A DNA stretch of 64,000 nt from Maridesulfovibrio frigidus DSM 17176 (GCF_000711735.1 NZ_JONL01000004.1:186001-250000), one strand, 5' to 3'; counted from the stretch's first letter, positions 17,469-26,086 are shown. Notes: a model not told the origin generated them from the letters alone. Numbers and translations: made by a program.

Positions 17469-18578
17469 TTAAAGTCCCATTGCATTCATTATGGTCGTAT
17501 TGACCTTATTAACATCATATTTATGTGCGGCTAAATCACAACTTTTTCCGCCCATTGCGCGGATAAGCTTAGGCGAAGTTATAAACTTTTCCATGGCTCT
17601 TTTTAGGGCTGGAACATCCTTAACCGGAACCATGAAGCCATTTTCACCGTCAATAACAGTTTCGCGGCAACCGGGGGTATCTGTTGTGACTATTGCTCTA
17701 CCAGTGGACATGGCTTCCAGTACGGAACGTGGAGTTCCTTCTCTGTAAGATGGTAGTACATATACTGAGCAGTTTTCAAGTTCATCACGCACGTCATCTA
17801 CAGGGCCGACGCAATCGACTCCGGCGGCTTTCCATTCTTCAATGACCTTTTCACTAATGGAGTCAGGTCCCGGGTCATGCGGTCCTACAAGTCTGAACTG
17901 TGCTTCGGGATACTTTTTCTTCAAGATCATCGAAGCCTGAGCAAATTCGCGTACGCCTTTTTCTTTTAGCAATCGCGAAATACATAAAAAGACAGGTGCA
18001 TCGCGCTTAATGGGCATGGTGCAGAAATGGTCGAGGTCAACGCCTGAACCATTTGTAATAACATTTTTTTTGTTACGCCCAATTATGCCAAGCTCAATAA
18101 AAAGATTTCGGTCATCAGGATTTTGAAACATTACGCAGTTATTTGTGGCGAGTCCACAGCGGTACATGTTCTTAACTAGCTGAAACAATATCGCGCGCTT
18201 GCCGCTGGTTTCACCGAAAGCATATCCAAGCCCTGTGATCATAGAAAAAATAGAGGGAACGCCAGCCATCTTGGCCGCGAGAGAACCGTAAATTACAGGC
18301 TTAATGGTGTACGAAAGAACTGCATCAGGCTTAATATCACGCAAAATTTTGAATAGAGAATAAATCGTAGTCAAATCACGCACAGGGTTCATTCCAGTCC
18401 GTCGAATAGGGGCGGGAACATACTTAATACCCATGGCGGCAAGTCGAGCCGGAACATCGGGACTATCCGCAGGCGCAATACCATAAACCTCATGCCCTGC
18501 ATCCTTCATGGCGCAAAGCATGGAGCCTCGGAAATTTATAAGCGATGGACCATACCCACCAATAACAGCAACTTTCAT
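17469..18578 (-). CDS. pglA: Glycosyltransferase, GT4 family (PglA-like)
   Basis: 369 residues from ATG 18578 (MKVAVIGGYGPSLINFRGSM), with AAGAGAT upstream. The frame can be read back to 18725, but that extension would translate repeat copy C, so I reject it. GT-B features are FRGSMLCAMKDAGHEV at the acceptor side, the donor-domain start FLCISRLLKEKGVREFAQA, and SYREGTPRSVLEAMSTGRAIV with the EX7E motif. Size and neighbours fit PglA, which adds the second sugar (HexNAc) to undecaprenyl-PP-diNAcBac. Family confident; exact sugar inferred. Confidence 0.88.
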   Translation of the reverse strand: MKVAVIGGYGPSLINFRGSMLCAMKDAGHEVYGIAPADSPDVPARLAAMGIKYVPAPIRRTGMNPVRDLTTIYSLFKILRDIKPDAVLSYTIKPVIYGSLAAKMAGVPSIFSMITGLGYAFGETSGKRAILFQLVKNMYRCGLATNNCVMFQNPDDRNLFIELGIIGRNKKNVITNGSGVDLDHFCTMPIKRDAPVFLCISRLLKEKGVREFAQASMILKKKYPEAQFRLVGPHDPGPDSISEKVIEEWKAAGVDCVGPVDDVRDELENCSVYVLPSYREGTPRSVLEAMSTGRAIVTTDTPGCRETVIDGENGFMVPVKDVPALKRAMEKFITSPKLIRAMGGKSCDLAAHKYDVNKVNTTIMNAMGL

Positions 18579-18630
18579 AAATATCTCTTTAATATACTGG
18601 CATTTATTTGAAAATTCAGTCCAACCCCAA

Positions 18631-18690
18631 CTAAAAAGTTTTGGGATTCCTAAACCCTTTTCCCAAAAGGGTTTAAGCCGCCGGAGGCAT
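18631..18690 (-). repeat. Palindromic dispersed repeat, copy C
   Basis: Lies between the amidotransferase stop (18698) and the pglA start (18578). On the minus strand it begins ATGCCTCCGGCGGCTT, has hairpin arms AAACCCTTTT and AAAAGGGTTT, and ends TCCCAAAACTTTTTAG. Like copy B it starts within a few bases after a stop codon. Confidence 0.85.
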
Positions 18691-18697
18691 CCCCCCC

Positions 18698-20659
18698 CTA
18701 CGATATATCCCAGTGATCCATCCATGATTGAAACACTAAAATATTCCAGATTCTGTACTGGTTATCTTTGGTCCCGCTCAGATGTTCACGCCATGCTTTT
18801 TGTACAGTTCGCCCGTTGAAATACCCATCATCTGCGATTCTTTCGGGCGATAACAACTCTTCGGCCCATTCGCGGAGAGGTCCGCGCAGCCAGTCGCCTA
18901 TCGGTATACCAAATCCCATTTTTGGACGTTCTATGAGATTCTTGGGTACGTGCTTGTATAGGATTTCGCGAAGCGCGTGCTTGCCTTGCCCATTCTGCGT
19001 TCTAAGATGCATGGGTAGGCGCTGTGAAAATTCTACTATTTCGTGATCGAGGAACGGTGCACGGGTTTCGAGACTTACAGCCATAGCCGCACGATCTACC
19101 TTGGTCATGATATCGTCAGGCAGATAGGTTGCTGCGTCCATGAACTGCATCCAGGCGGTCAGATTTTTGGTACTTGGTTGTCTTGAATAATTCTGGAACG
19201 GGCTGACGGTTTCTCTGCCGCTCATTACGATTGTTTCAGGATTCAGCCAGTTTGATGTGAGTGCGGAGTAATATTCTGATGCGGAATCTGCATCCATGAC
19301 ATTAGCTAGTTTGTGTAATTTCTGGCCGGGCAATCTCATGTGCAGTTTTTTGGGGATGATAGGCTTAAGCACATCGACTATTTCATCTAGATCTGCGGGA
19401 GTTATGCCGAGAATTGCTTTGGCGGCGATGGAACGTAAGGAAATTGGAATGCGCTCGAGATGCTTCCATAATGAACAGCCTCTGAAATGGCGATTGTACC
19501 CCGCGAAAAGTTCATCTCCTCCATCTCCTGATAGGGCGACTGTTACGTGATCGCGAGTCATGCGCGAGACTAGATGCGTTGGAATTTGCGAAGCATCAGA
19601 GAAAGGTTGATCCCATATTTGTGGGATAGAAGGGATTATTTCAAGCGCGTCTTTAGGCGAAACGTATAGCTCGGTGTGCTCGGTTCCAATGTGTTGGGCA
19701 ACTAGTTTTGCGTCATTGGCTTCGTTGTATGCTTCGTCGTCAAACCCGATGGTGAAGGTCTTTACGGGAGCGAGTGCGCACTGTTGCATTAGTGCAACTA
19801 TTAATGATGAATCTATTCCGCCGGAGAGAAATGCGCCAAGCGGAACGTCAGAGATCATCTCTCTTTCAACCACTTTTAGGAGCAGGTCTTCGAGGGTTTC
19901 GATTATTGCGGAATCGGGCGCAGTGAAAATTTTACTTTCTGCTTCGCGTGCAGAGTCGAGTAGTGACCAGTATTCAGCGGGATCTGAAACTGTTCCATCT
20001 TGGGAAACGCTCAGCCATGTGCCGGGCATGAGGCAATAGACGTTTTTAAAAATTGTACGCGGCGCGGGAACGTAATGATAGCGCAGGTATGAAGATAGCG
20101 AGTTGCGGTCTACTTTCCTTTCAAAATTTTCGCATGCCATGAGAGCTTTTAGCTCGGATCCGAATAGGAATTTATTGTTTTGCGTGGAATAATAGAGCGG
20201 CTTTTCCCCCATGCGGTCACGTGCTAGAAACAGCTTTTTCTCGTCGCGATCCCATAGGGCAATGGCGAACATTCCACTGAAGGATTTAAGGGCTTTTTCA
20301 AATCCCCATTGCTCGATGGCTTCAAGCATCACTTCGGTATCGGAATGGCCTCTCCAACCTTGAAATTCCGTTGTTTTTTCAAGCTCGGCACGCAGGTCTT
20401 GATAATTATATATCTCGCCGTTGTAGGACGTGACAAATCTACCGGAACGGCTGGTCATTGGCTGAACGCCTTCTTCCGTAAGGTCAATGATAGCAAGGCG
20501 CCGATGATCAAGGCCTATGCCTGATTCCGGGTCGGCCCATTGGCCTGAACCGTCTGGCCCTCTTGTGCTTTGGGCAAAGCCCATGTTCTTGGCTATTTGT
20601 CTTAGCTGATCAGAATTGGTGCTTTTGGAAAAATCAATAAGTCCGGCGATACCGCACAT
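18698..20659 (-). CDS. asnB: Asparagine synthase (glutamine-hydrolysing) family amidotransferase
   Basis: 653 residues. The N-terminal Ntn-type glutaminase starts MCGIAG with the nucleophile Cys2, and contains SYNGEIYN and RGHSDTEV. The C-terminal ATP-pyrophosphatase-like synthase domain has the PP-loop SGGIDSS near residue 265 and SGDGGDELFAGY. GAGGG-like bases lie 8 upstream of ATG 20659. Members of this family found in polysaccharide loci often amidate sugar uronic acids rather than making asparagine. Here both are possible, and location next to pglA favours a glycan role by inference only. Confidence 0.9.
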   Translation of the reverse strand: MCGIAGLIDFSKSTNSDQLRQIAKNMGFAQSTRGPDGSGQWADPESGIGLDHRRLAIIDLTEEGVQPMTSRSGRFVTSYNGEIYNYQDLRAELEKTTEFQGWRGHSDTEVMLEAIEQWGFEKALKSFSGMFAIALWDRDEKKLFLARDRMGEKPLYYSTQNNKFLFGSELKALMACENFERKVDRNSLSSYLRYHYVPAPRTIFKNVYCLMPGTWLSVSQDGTVSDPAEYWSLLDSAREAESKIFTAPDSAIIETLEDLLLKVVEREMISDVPLGAFLSGGIDSSLIVALMQQCALAPVKTFTIGFDDEAYNEANDAKLVAQHIGTEHTELYVSPKDALEIIPSIPQIWDQPFSDASQIPTHLVSRMTRDHVTVALSGDGGDELFAGYNRHFRGCSLWKHLERIPISLRSIAAKAILGITPADLDEIVDVLKPIIPKKLHMRLPGQKLHKLANVMDADSASEYYSALTSNWLNPETIVMSGRETVSPFQNYSRQPSTKNLTAWMQFMDAATYLPDDIMTKVDRAAMAVSLETRAPFLDHEIVEFSQRLPMHLRTQNGQGKHALREILYKHVPKNLIERPKMGFGIPIGDWLRGPLREWAEELLSPERIADDGYFNGRTVQKAWREHLSGTKDNQYRIWNILVFQSWMDHWDIS

Positions 20660-20665
20660 GCAGGG

Positions 20666-21667
20666 TTACCCTCTTGTAGTTTCCGCGAATTTGAGTCTGC
20701 CTTTACCAAGCAGATCATGGAGATGGATCATGCCGGAAACTTTACCGTCTTCACCGACAACGGGAAGAACGGTAATTTGTTTGGCTTCCATTAAATCAAG
20801 GGCCTGTGCTGCAGACATATCAGGCGTAACCCGCAAAGGGTTTATAGCCATAACGTTCGAAGCGGGGGCGGAAATATCTAACTTGTCAGAACAGATCAGC
20901 CTGCGAACATCTCCGTCGGTGATTACACCAGATAGCTTGCCTTCGTTTGAGGTGAGGGCAACAAGTCCGAGCTTACCTTGGTCAAGGAGGTTCAGAGCTT
21001 CTGAAAGCGGGTTGTTCTCTGGCGCGGAAGGTATGTTGTCAGTGTGCATAAGCTCACTGATGCATAAGGTCAGCCTGCGTCCGAGAGTTCCGCCGGGATG
21101 AAATTTTTTGAAATCGATGCTGTCGAAATCTTTGTGATCCATAAGACAGACAGCAAGAGCATCGCCTAAAGCCAATGCTGCGGTGGTGCTGGCCGTAGGA
21201 GCTAGCCCGTGAGAACAGGCTTCGCATGGCACTTTTGCTTCGATCACAACGTCAGAAAGTGAGCCCATTGTGGAATCACTGTTTGCGGTGATGGAAATGA
21301 TCTTTGTATTGAAGGAGCGAATTGCCGGAAGCAGAGAGTTTAGTTCATCAGTTTCGCCGCTGTTGGATATAGCTATGACTACATCATCAGCGCGGACCAT
21401 TCCTAAATCGCCATGCGCGGCTTCAACAGGATGCAGAAAAAAGGATGGAGTGCCGGTGCTGGACATGGTGGCGGCTATTTTGCGGCCCACAAGCCCAGAT
21501 TTGCCCAGTCCGGTGATGATTACGCGTCCTTTGCAACCTGCCAGCATTTCGACAGCTTTTGCAAAGCCTAGGCTTAAATTTTCTCTGATGGACGCAAGCC
21601 CTTTTTCTTCAATTGCGAGAACCTCGCGGCCTCGCTCAATGAAATCAGACAGTTGTTTATCCGTCAT
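20666..21667 (-). CDS. kdsD: KpsF/GutQ/KdsD-type sugar-phosphate isomerase
   Basis: 333 residues. An SIS domain (about 40-180; GLGKSGLVGRKIAATMSSTG and SNSGETDEL) is followed by two CBS domains (about 205-325; VITDGDVRRL and GMIHLHDLLGKG). This layout is that of arabinose-5-phosphate isomerase, which turns ribulose-5-phosphate into arabinose-5-phosphate for Kdo. HPVEAAHGDLGM is the conserved substrate loop with catalytic histidine. It ends 6 bases before asnB, and its AGGA ribosome site is 9 bases from ATG 21667. Confidence 0.92.
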   Translation of the reverse strand: MTDKQLSDFIERGREVLAIEEKGLASIRENLSLGFAKAVEMLAGCKGRVIITGLGKSGLVGRKIAATMSSTGTPSFFLHPVEAAHGDLGMVRADDVVIAISNSGETDELNSLLPAIRSFNTKIISITANSDSTMGSLSDVVIEAKVPCEACSHGLAPTASTTAALALGDALAVCLMDHKDFDSIDFKKFHPGGTLGRRLTLCISELMHTDNIPSAPENNPLSEALNLLDQGKLGLVALTSNEGKLSGVITDGDVRRLICSDKLDISAPASNVMAINPLRVTPDMSAAQALDLMEAKQITVLPVVGEDGKVSGMIHLHDLLGKGRLKFAETTRG

Positions 21668-21679
21668 TATTCAAAATTC

Positions 21680-22891
21680 CTATTTTACGAGGGTCGTCAG
21701 GTCGAAGATTGGACCCATAATTGCGACAACGATAAAAGCGACGAGCATACCGATAAATAAGAGCAGCATAGGCTCAGCTAGCGCAACGACACGTTTCATG
21801 AAGTTATCTACATCGCGCTCAAAAATGGTTCCCATGCGTTGTAGAAACTTACCAAGCTGGCCTGATTTCTGCCCTGCTGTAAGGGTGAGGATGTAAATGT
21901 CCGGATAAATTTTCTGTTCGGCAAAGACTGCGCTGAGAGTACGTCCTGTAGCAACTTCTTCTTTTGCCTCAGCTATTTTCTTTTTGAAGAAAGATGATTT
22001 TACCGCTTTGGCAGAACTTTCCATTCCCTGAACAAGGGGTATTCCTGCATCAAGCTGAAATCCTAAAATACCAGAAAAACGGGCGAGGGTACTTTTTTGG
22101 ACGAGCGGTAGTTTCCAAAGTATGGAGTCAATTTTTTCTTGGAATTTAGGGAGAGATTTATACGCACTTATAAAGGCGAAAATGATAGCTGCCGGAATAA
22201 TGAGGGCCATAATACCAAGGTCACCGACCGTATTTCCAAGCGCCACGACAATCTTCGTAGAGGTTGGAAGTTCACCTTTCGAGGCTTGGAATATGCCAGT
22301 AATTTTTGGCAGAACTTCGGAAAGAAGAAAGTATACCGCGCCAAGACCAATCATAAGAATTACGCACGGATAAACCATGGCGGTCATAAGTCTGCCGCTG
22401 ACCTCAGCACGCTCTTCTTCGTATTTGGCAATGTTTTCGAGAACATCGCCGAGTTTACCTACAGATTCTGCAACTTGCACCATCCCGACATATACAGGCG
22501 GAAATAGTTTTGGATATTTGTCCAGACAAGACGAGAAACTTTCACCGGACTGAACCGCGTCTCTGATTTCCATCCATATGCGGCTGGCAAAACCGGAGGT
22601 CATACGGGACATCATATCTAATGCTTGCGCAAGGGCGGTCCCGCTTTGCAGTAAAATTCCTAAGTAGTAAAATGATTCGCCAAGCCTGATTTTGCCACCC
22701 ATTGTAAGTGACGAAGCCAGAGATTTGGTAGCAGAAGGTTCTTTTTGAGTGGATTTAACCTGCTCAAGACGCAAGGGCATGAGCCCCTTGCTTTGCAAGG
22801 TCGCAAAAGCTTTGGATTGTGAGGAAGCCTCAACAAATCCTTTCTTTTTTTTACCTTCGTTCGTTACGGCTCTATATTGGTAAGTTGGCAT
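21680..22891 (-). CDS. gspF: Type II secretion inner-membrane protein GspF
   Basis: 403 residues, the usual GspF size. The N-terminus MPTYQYRAVTNEGKKKKGFVEA is diagnostic. Two T2SSF domains (about 70-195 and 275-395) each end in hydrophobic helices (MVYPCVILMIGLGAVYFLL, FIGMLVAFIVVAIMGPIFD). It forms the inner-membrane platform of the type II secretion system. It follows gspC by about 15 bases on the minus strand, away from the pseudopilin genes on the plus strand. No gspE is adjacent, which is unusual because gspE normally precedes gspF. Confidence 0.93.
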   Translation of the reverse strand: MPTYQYRAVTNEGKKKKGFVEASSQSKAFATLQSKGLMPLRLEQVKSTQKEPSATKSLASSLTMGGKIRLGESFYYLGILLQSGTALAQALDMMSRMTSGFASRIWMEIRDAVQSGESFSSCLDKYPKLFPPVYVGMVQVAESVGKLGDVLENIAKYEEERAEVSGRLMTAMVYPCVILMIGLGAVYFLLSEVLPKITGIFQASKGELPTSTKIVVALGNTVGDLGIMALIIPAAIIFAFISAYKSLPKFQEKIDSILWKLPLVQKSTLARFSGILGFQLDAGIPLVQGMESSAKAVKSSFFKKKIAEAKEEVATGRTLSAVFAEQKIYPDIYILTLTAGQKSGQLGKFLQRMGTIFERDVDNFMKRVVALAEPMLLLFIGMLVAFIVVAIMGPIFDLTTLVK

Positions 22892-22905
22892 TCCTGCTTA
22901 TATTC

Positions 22906-23682
22906 CTACTTGAGTTCGACAACTAGTGAGAGAATTTGGCCCTTGCGTTCTACATCGATGTAGATTGCTGAAGCTCCGGCCATTGAACCGTAAACTTGAA
23001 GTAGTTTGGTCGGGCCGGTGATCATTTCACCGTTGACGCGCATAAGAACATCACCGTTTACAAGACCCAGTTTGCGGAGCAGTGAATTTTGCTTGATATT
23101 CGTGATGCGGAAACCTTGTGTTTTACCGTTTTTGCTGTTTGGTTTAAAGAGAGCCTGACTGAGGAATGCGTTAGGATCTTCAAGAACTGCAGACGCTTCT
23201 GCTTTATCTATGACGAGTTTATTGGTTTTGCCTCTGACAAGCTTTAGGGCTTGAACTTGGTCCCACATAGCAACTTTCTTTTCTTCGCGTCCAAATTTCC
23301 AGAGAACATATTGAGGCTTGATTTCATCAAGAGTCCAGCCTTCGTGTTCATCTCCTTCACGCAGTATAATTGTTTCGTCTTTAATTCTAAAGACCGCCAT
23401 GTCCACTTCTCCAGTTATGATACCGACAAGAGCCCATGTGGTAGGTGTTACAGTCGCTTTTTTCTGAATTTCAGCAGGGTTATCGAGTCCCAAGATATTG
23501 CGTTCAAGAATAATAGCTGATTCTTTTGCAATCCTGTCTGCTGCAGAAGATGTGAAAGATTCTCCGAGAATAGGAGCGGTTGGGGTCGGCAACGGAATAT
23601 ATGACGCGACAAGGTATGCAACAGCTAACCCGAAAGTCAGCGGCCATATCCATGCCGGAAATTTTGTAACTTTAAACTCCAT
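22906..23682 (-). CDS. gspC: Type II secretion protein GspC
   Basis: 258 residues. One N-terminal membrane helix (about 12-28) is followed by the HR domain (ERNILGLDNP through VAMWDQVQALKLV), which contacts the secretin GspD. A C-terminal PDZ domain follows (about 175-258; GFRITNIKQNSLLRKLGLVN, GDVLMRVNGEMI). It links the inner-membrane platform to the outer-membrane secretin. It is located directly before gspF and behind the kinase/response-regulator pair on the same strand. Confidence 0.9.
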   Translation of the reverse strand: MEFKVTKFPAWIWPLTFGLAVAYLVASYIPLPTPTAPILGESFTSSAADRIAKESAIILERNILGLDNPAEIQKKATVTPTTWALVGIITGEVDMAVFRIKDETIILREGDEHEGWTLDEIKPQYVLWKFGREEKKVAMWDQVQALKLVRGKTNKLVIDKAEASAVLEDPNAFLSQALFKPNSKNGKTQGFRITNIKQNSLLRKLGLVNGDVLMRVNGEMITGPTKLLQVYGSMAGASAIYIDVERKGQILSLVVELK

Positions 23683-23749
23683 ATTTAGTGGATATCCTAC
23701 TATTATCTTATCTTAAATTTAATGAATTAATTCTATTGAATTAAATAGG

Positions 23750-24688
23750 TTAAGACCGTTTTATTGAGTTTTCGTATTGATCATCTGTTTCAGCATAGGA
23801 ATGGTAGTTGTTTTTAATCCACTTGTCCATACCCTTGGTGTCGTGGTAAATGTCTAATCTTATTAGTTTTTTTCTTACGCTTTTGGCTGAGTTATAATAG
23901 AAGAGACGCACCTTCCGTGACAGTCTTGCACTAAATACGTTTTGAGTGCCTTTAACTTTGTGGATGTTCATGCCGGGGGTAGCTGAGTCTTGAACATCAA
24001 AACGGATTAGAGTTTCGATGACTTTCTTGAAAAGCTTGAACTGGGTCGAGTATACTTTTTCAAGATCGGCAACAAAGCTGGGCATCGGCTGACTTTTGGT
24101 CAATAGAGATTCGAGAATCTCGGATACTTTTTCAAATCCTTTGGTGCTGCTGCCTGTTTTGTCTTCTCTGGTAAGCTGTTCAAGCCTGCGCTGTTCATCC
24201 TGAAGTTCTTCAACTTCTTGCTCTAGAAGATGATGGTATCCCTTAACTTCTTCCATCTCATCGATAAGAGTATTGATTGTTTCAGCACTTTTTTTACTTT
24301 TTCCAAGGTAAAAGTGAAGCATGCTTGTGAGGTGGACTTCAGTTACCGGCTTAGGGATGAAATATGTGAAAACATCAGATTGCGCTTCATCTGTTGCCTC
24401 TGCGTCCATTCCAGTTAATAGAATTACGGGAATGTATGGATATTCTTCGCGGATGAAGGGGAGTATATCAACTCCGCTTAAGCCCGATCCTTCGAAATGA
24501 ACGTCTAGGAGGATGACGTCAGGTTCATCTTCGGATTCTTTTAAGAAGGCCAGAAAAGATACTGGATCATAAAATGATTCATGTTTTTCGAGCATTCCAG
24601 ACTCTTTCAAAATGGATACCGTGTATTCGTGTAAGCGTGGGTCATCATCCGCTAATACGAAAAAGAGTTTTTCCTGAACCGGGGTCAT
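23750..24688 (-). CDS. Response regulator: receiver, coiled coil and RelE/ParE-like C-terminal domain
   Basis: 312 residues from ATG 24688, preceded by AGGAGA; an extended reading to 24751 lies inside the kinase gene and is rejected. The receiver domain (6-130) has acidic residues D14-D16, phospho-acceptor D62 (ILLDVHF), T92 and K113 (FIPKPV). A predicted coiled coil covers about 133-173. The tail (about 235-295: GMNIHKVKGTQNVFSARLS, RKVRLFYYN, LIRLDIYHDTKGMDKW) follows the pattern of RelE/ParE-like folds (strand with hxxL-G, sR-hRhhh, LhhhxHxxxhhxW). No DNA-binding domain is visible. It overlaps the kinase stop (ATGA) and precedes gspC, so it probably serves the secretion locus. The toxin-like assignment is by pattern only. 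Confidence 0.75.
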   Translation of the reverse strand: MTPVQEKLFFVLADDDPRLHEYTVSILKESGMLEKHESFYDPVSFLAFLKESEDEPDVILLDVHFEGSGLSGVDILPFIREEYPYIPVILLTGMDAEATDEAQSDVFTYFIPKPVTEVHLTSMLHFYLGKSKKSAETINTLIDEMEEVKGYHHLLEQEVEELQDEQRRLEQLTREDKTGSSTKGFEKVSEILESLLTKSQPMPSFVADLEKVYSTQFKLFKKVIETLIRFDVQDSATPGMNIHKVKGTQNVFSARLSRKVRLFYYNSAKSVRKKLIRLDIYHDTKGMDKWIKNNYHSYAETDDQYENSIKRS

Positions 24689-25962
24689 GCTGTTTCTCCT
24701 GCGGGGATAGCCCCTGCTGGGCCAAAGGTTCCGAGAGGTATAAGTATACACACTTCAAGCCCTTTAGAGCCTAACTCTTCAGTGTTTAAAACCGAAATAT
24801 TAAATCCCATATTATCTCCAAAAAACTTAACAAACATAGTGCCCTGTCCCATCGCTTTCCCCTGCCTCTTTGCCGAAGGGACCGCTCTTTTGAAAAGATC
24901 TTGCAGGCTATCGTCCGGTACGCCTCCGCCTGTGTCCAGAATTCTTATTCTTGCATTTTTGCCATCTATATCAGCGATAATGGCAATACGGGGGACATAC
25001 GTTTTGAATTCAGCACTACCTTGTCTAAGCAGCTCTATTTGCCGTAGTTCCATGGCGGTTTGACTATTCCTGAAAAGGTTAAGCAGGATTTCCCATGTTT
25101 TATACCTGTCTATAAAAATTTCTTCTACCCTGCCATCCCACCCTTTAAAATCAAAGCTTGCATCAAGTCTTTTTTGAAAATGTTTTTTATCCTCGTCTAG
25201 TTTCTTTTCGAGTTCTTTTGCCAATTCATCTAATTCAATTAGTTGCGGCTTAAAGGACAGTCTGTTTTCAAGACCTCTTAAATGTTCAACTATACTCTCT
25301 TCGAAGGGAGTTACGATTTGGTTGTAAAGTTCACGTTCTTTTACTTTTGGCAAATCATTTATGATGGTATGAATTTGTGATTTCCATGAATTCTGGAGTA
25401 CCATCAATTCATCTTTTACCATATTAGCTTGCACAATCATATCGCCGGTTAATTTTTCTGTGGCGACCATGAGTTCAAGTTGTCTTCTTTTTTGCTGCTC
25501 ATTTCGAATCGATTTTTCGCGATTACGTTTTTCTGTGTCTGCCGGAGATTTCCTTTTGGTCATGATGAACATAAAGATGATGGCTACGACATACAGTATC
25601 ATAAAAGAACGGCTTAAAAATAATTTTGATGAGAAACTGCCTGTCATGTAAAGCAGGCGCGAAAATATAAAAGCAAAAAAGATATTAAAAAAGCCTACAT
25701 ATGTCATTGTTTCTCTGCCGCCGATGCGCCACGAGAAGTAAAGGGATGAGACAACCAAAACGATGCAGAAAATATAGTGGCGAATTGGACTGTCCACCAT
25801 CATGTCGAAAAAAATATAAGCGAAAATATAAAAAACAGACAGAACAGGTAGTCGCCAACTTCCGCTTTTCATAGAACCAAACAACAAAGTGCTTAGCTCT
25901 ATGATGCGGCCTGACAGACTTTGTTTGCTCTTTATTTCGAATTTGTTTTTTTTACTTCTCAT
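24685..25962 (-). CDS. Membrane histidine kinase-like protein
   Basis: 425 residues. Four hydrophobic segments (about 36-54, 62-79, 86-106, 118-135) with no sizeable periplasmic domain are followed by a charged helical region and a HATPase_c domain. That domain has N-box NLFRNSQTAM (N299), G1 box DTGGGVPDD (343-351) and a G2-like GKAMGQGTMF (368-376). No canonical HExxxP H-box is present; H198 in SQIHTIINDLP is the best candidate phospho-acceptor. It is the first gene of the leftward transcript and overlaps its response regulator by 4 bases. The signal sensed is unknown, probably membrane-related. Confidence 0.8.
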   Translation of the reverse strand: MRSKKNKFEIKSKQSLSGRIIELSTLLFGSMKSGSWRLPVLSVFYIFAYIFFDMMVDSPIRHYIFCIVLVVSSLYFSWRIGGRETMTYVGFFNIFFAFIFSRLLYMTGSFSSKLFLSRSFMILYVVAIIFMFIMTKRKSPADTEKRNREKSIRNEQQKRRQLELMVATEKLTGDMIVQANMVKDELMVLQNSWKSQIHTIINDLPKVKERELYNQIVTPFEESIVEHLRGLENRLSFKPQLIELDELAKELEKKLDEDKKHFQKRLDASFDFKGWDGRVEEIFIDRYKTWEILLNLFRNSQTAMELRQIELLRQGSAEFKTYVPRIAIIADIDGKNARIRILDTGGGVPDDSLQDLFKRAVPSAKRQGKAMGQGTMFVKFFGDNMGFNISVLNTEELGSKGLEVCILIPLGTFGPAGAIPAGETA

Positions 25963-26058
25963 GTGAACAGCCTGAGGTTATCCTTTTTTTTAGTAAACCT
26001 GATGGGTTCTTTTGCCGTAATACTGCCTTATGAGCAAGTAAGGAATTTTAGATCTAGC

Positions 26059-26086
26059 TTGACATTTATATTCACTATCTTAGAAA
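26059..26086 (+). promoter_or_regulatory. Candidate sigma-70 promoter of the gspG-N transcript
   Basis: In the 254-bp gap between divergent transcripts, a perfect TTGACA (26059-26064) is followed after 16 bases by TAGAAA (26081-26086), which matches four of six -10 positions. The start codon of the first plus-strand gene is about 125 bases downstream. The -10 is imperfect, so this is a candidate only. Confidence 0.35.

Noticed and set aside
18579-18725. N-terminal extension of the pglA-like gene to 18725
   Set aside because: It would translate repeat copy C and overlap the asnB end. ATG 18578 has AAGAGAT upstream and starts at the expected family position.
24689-24751. Longer start of the response regulator
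   Set aside because: The extra 21 residues are read from inside the kinase gene in another frame. ATG 24688 has AGGAGA and a stop/start ATGA overlap.
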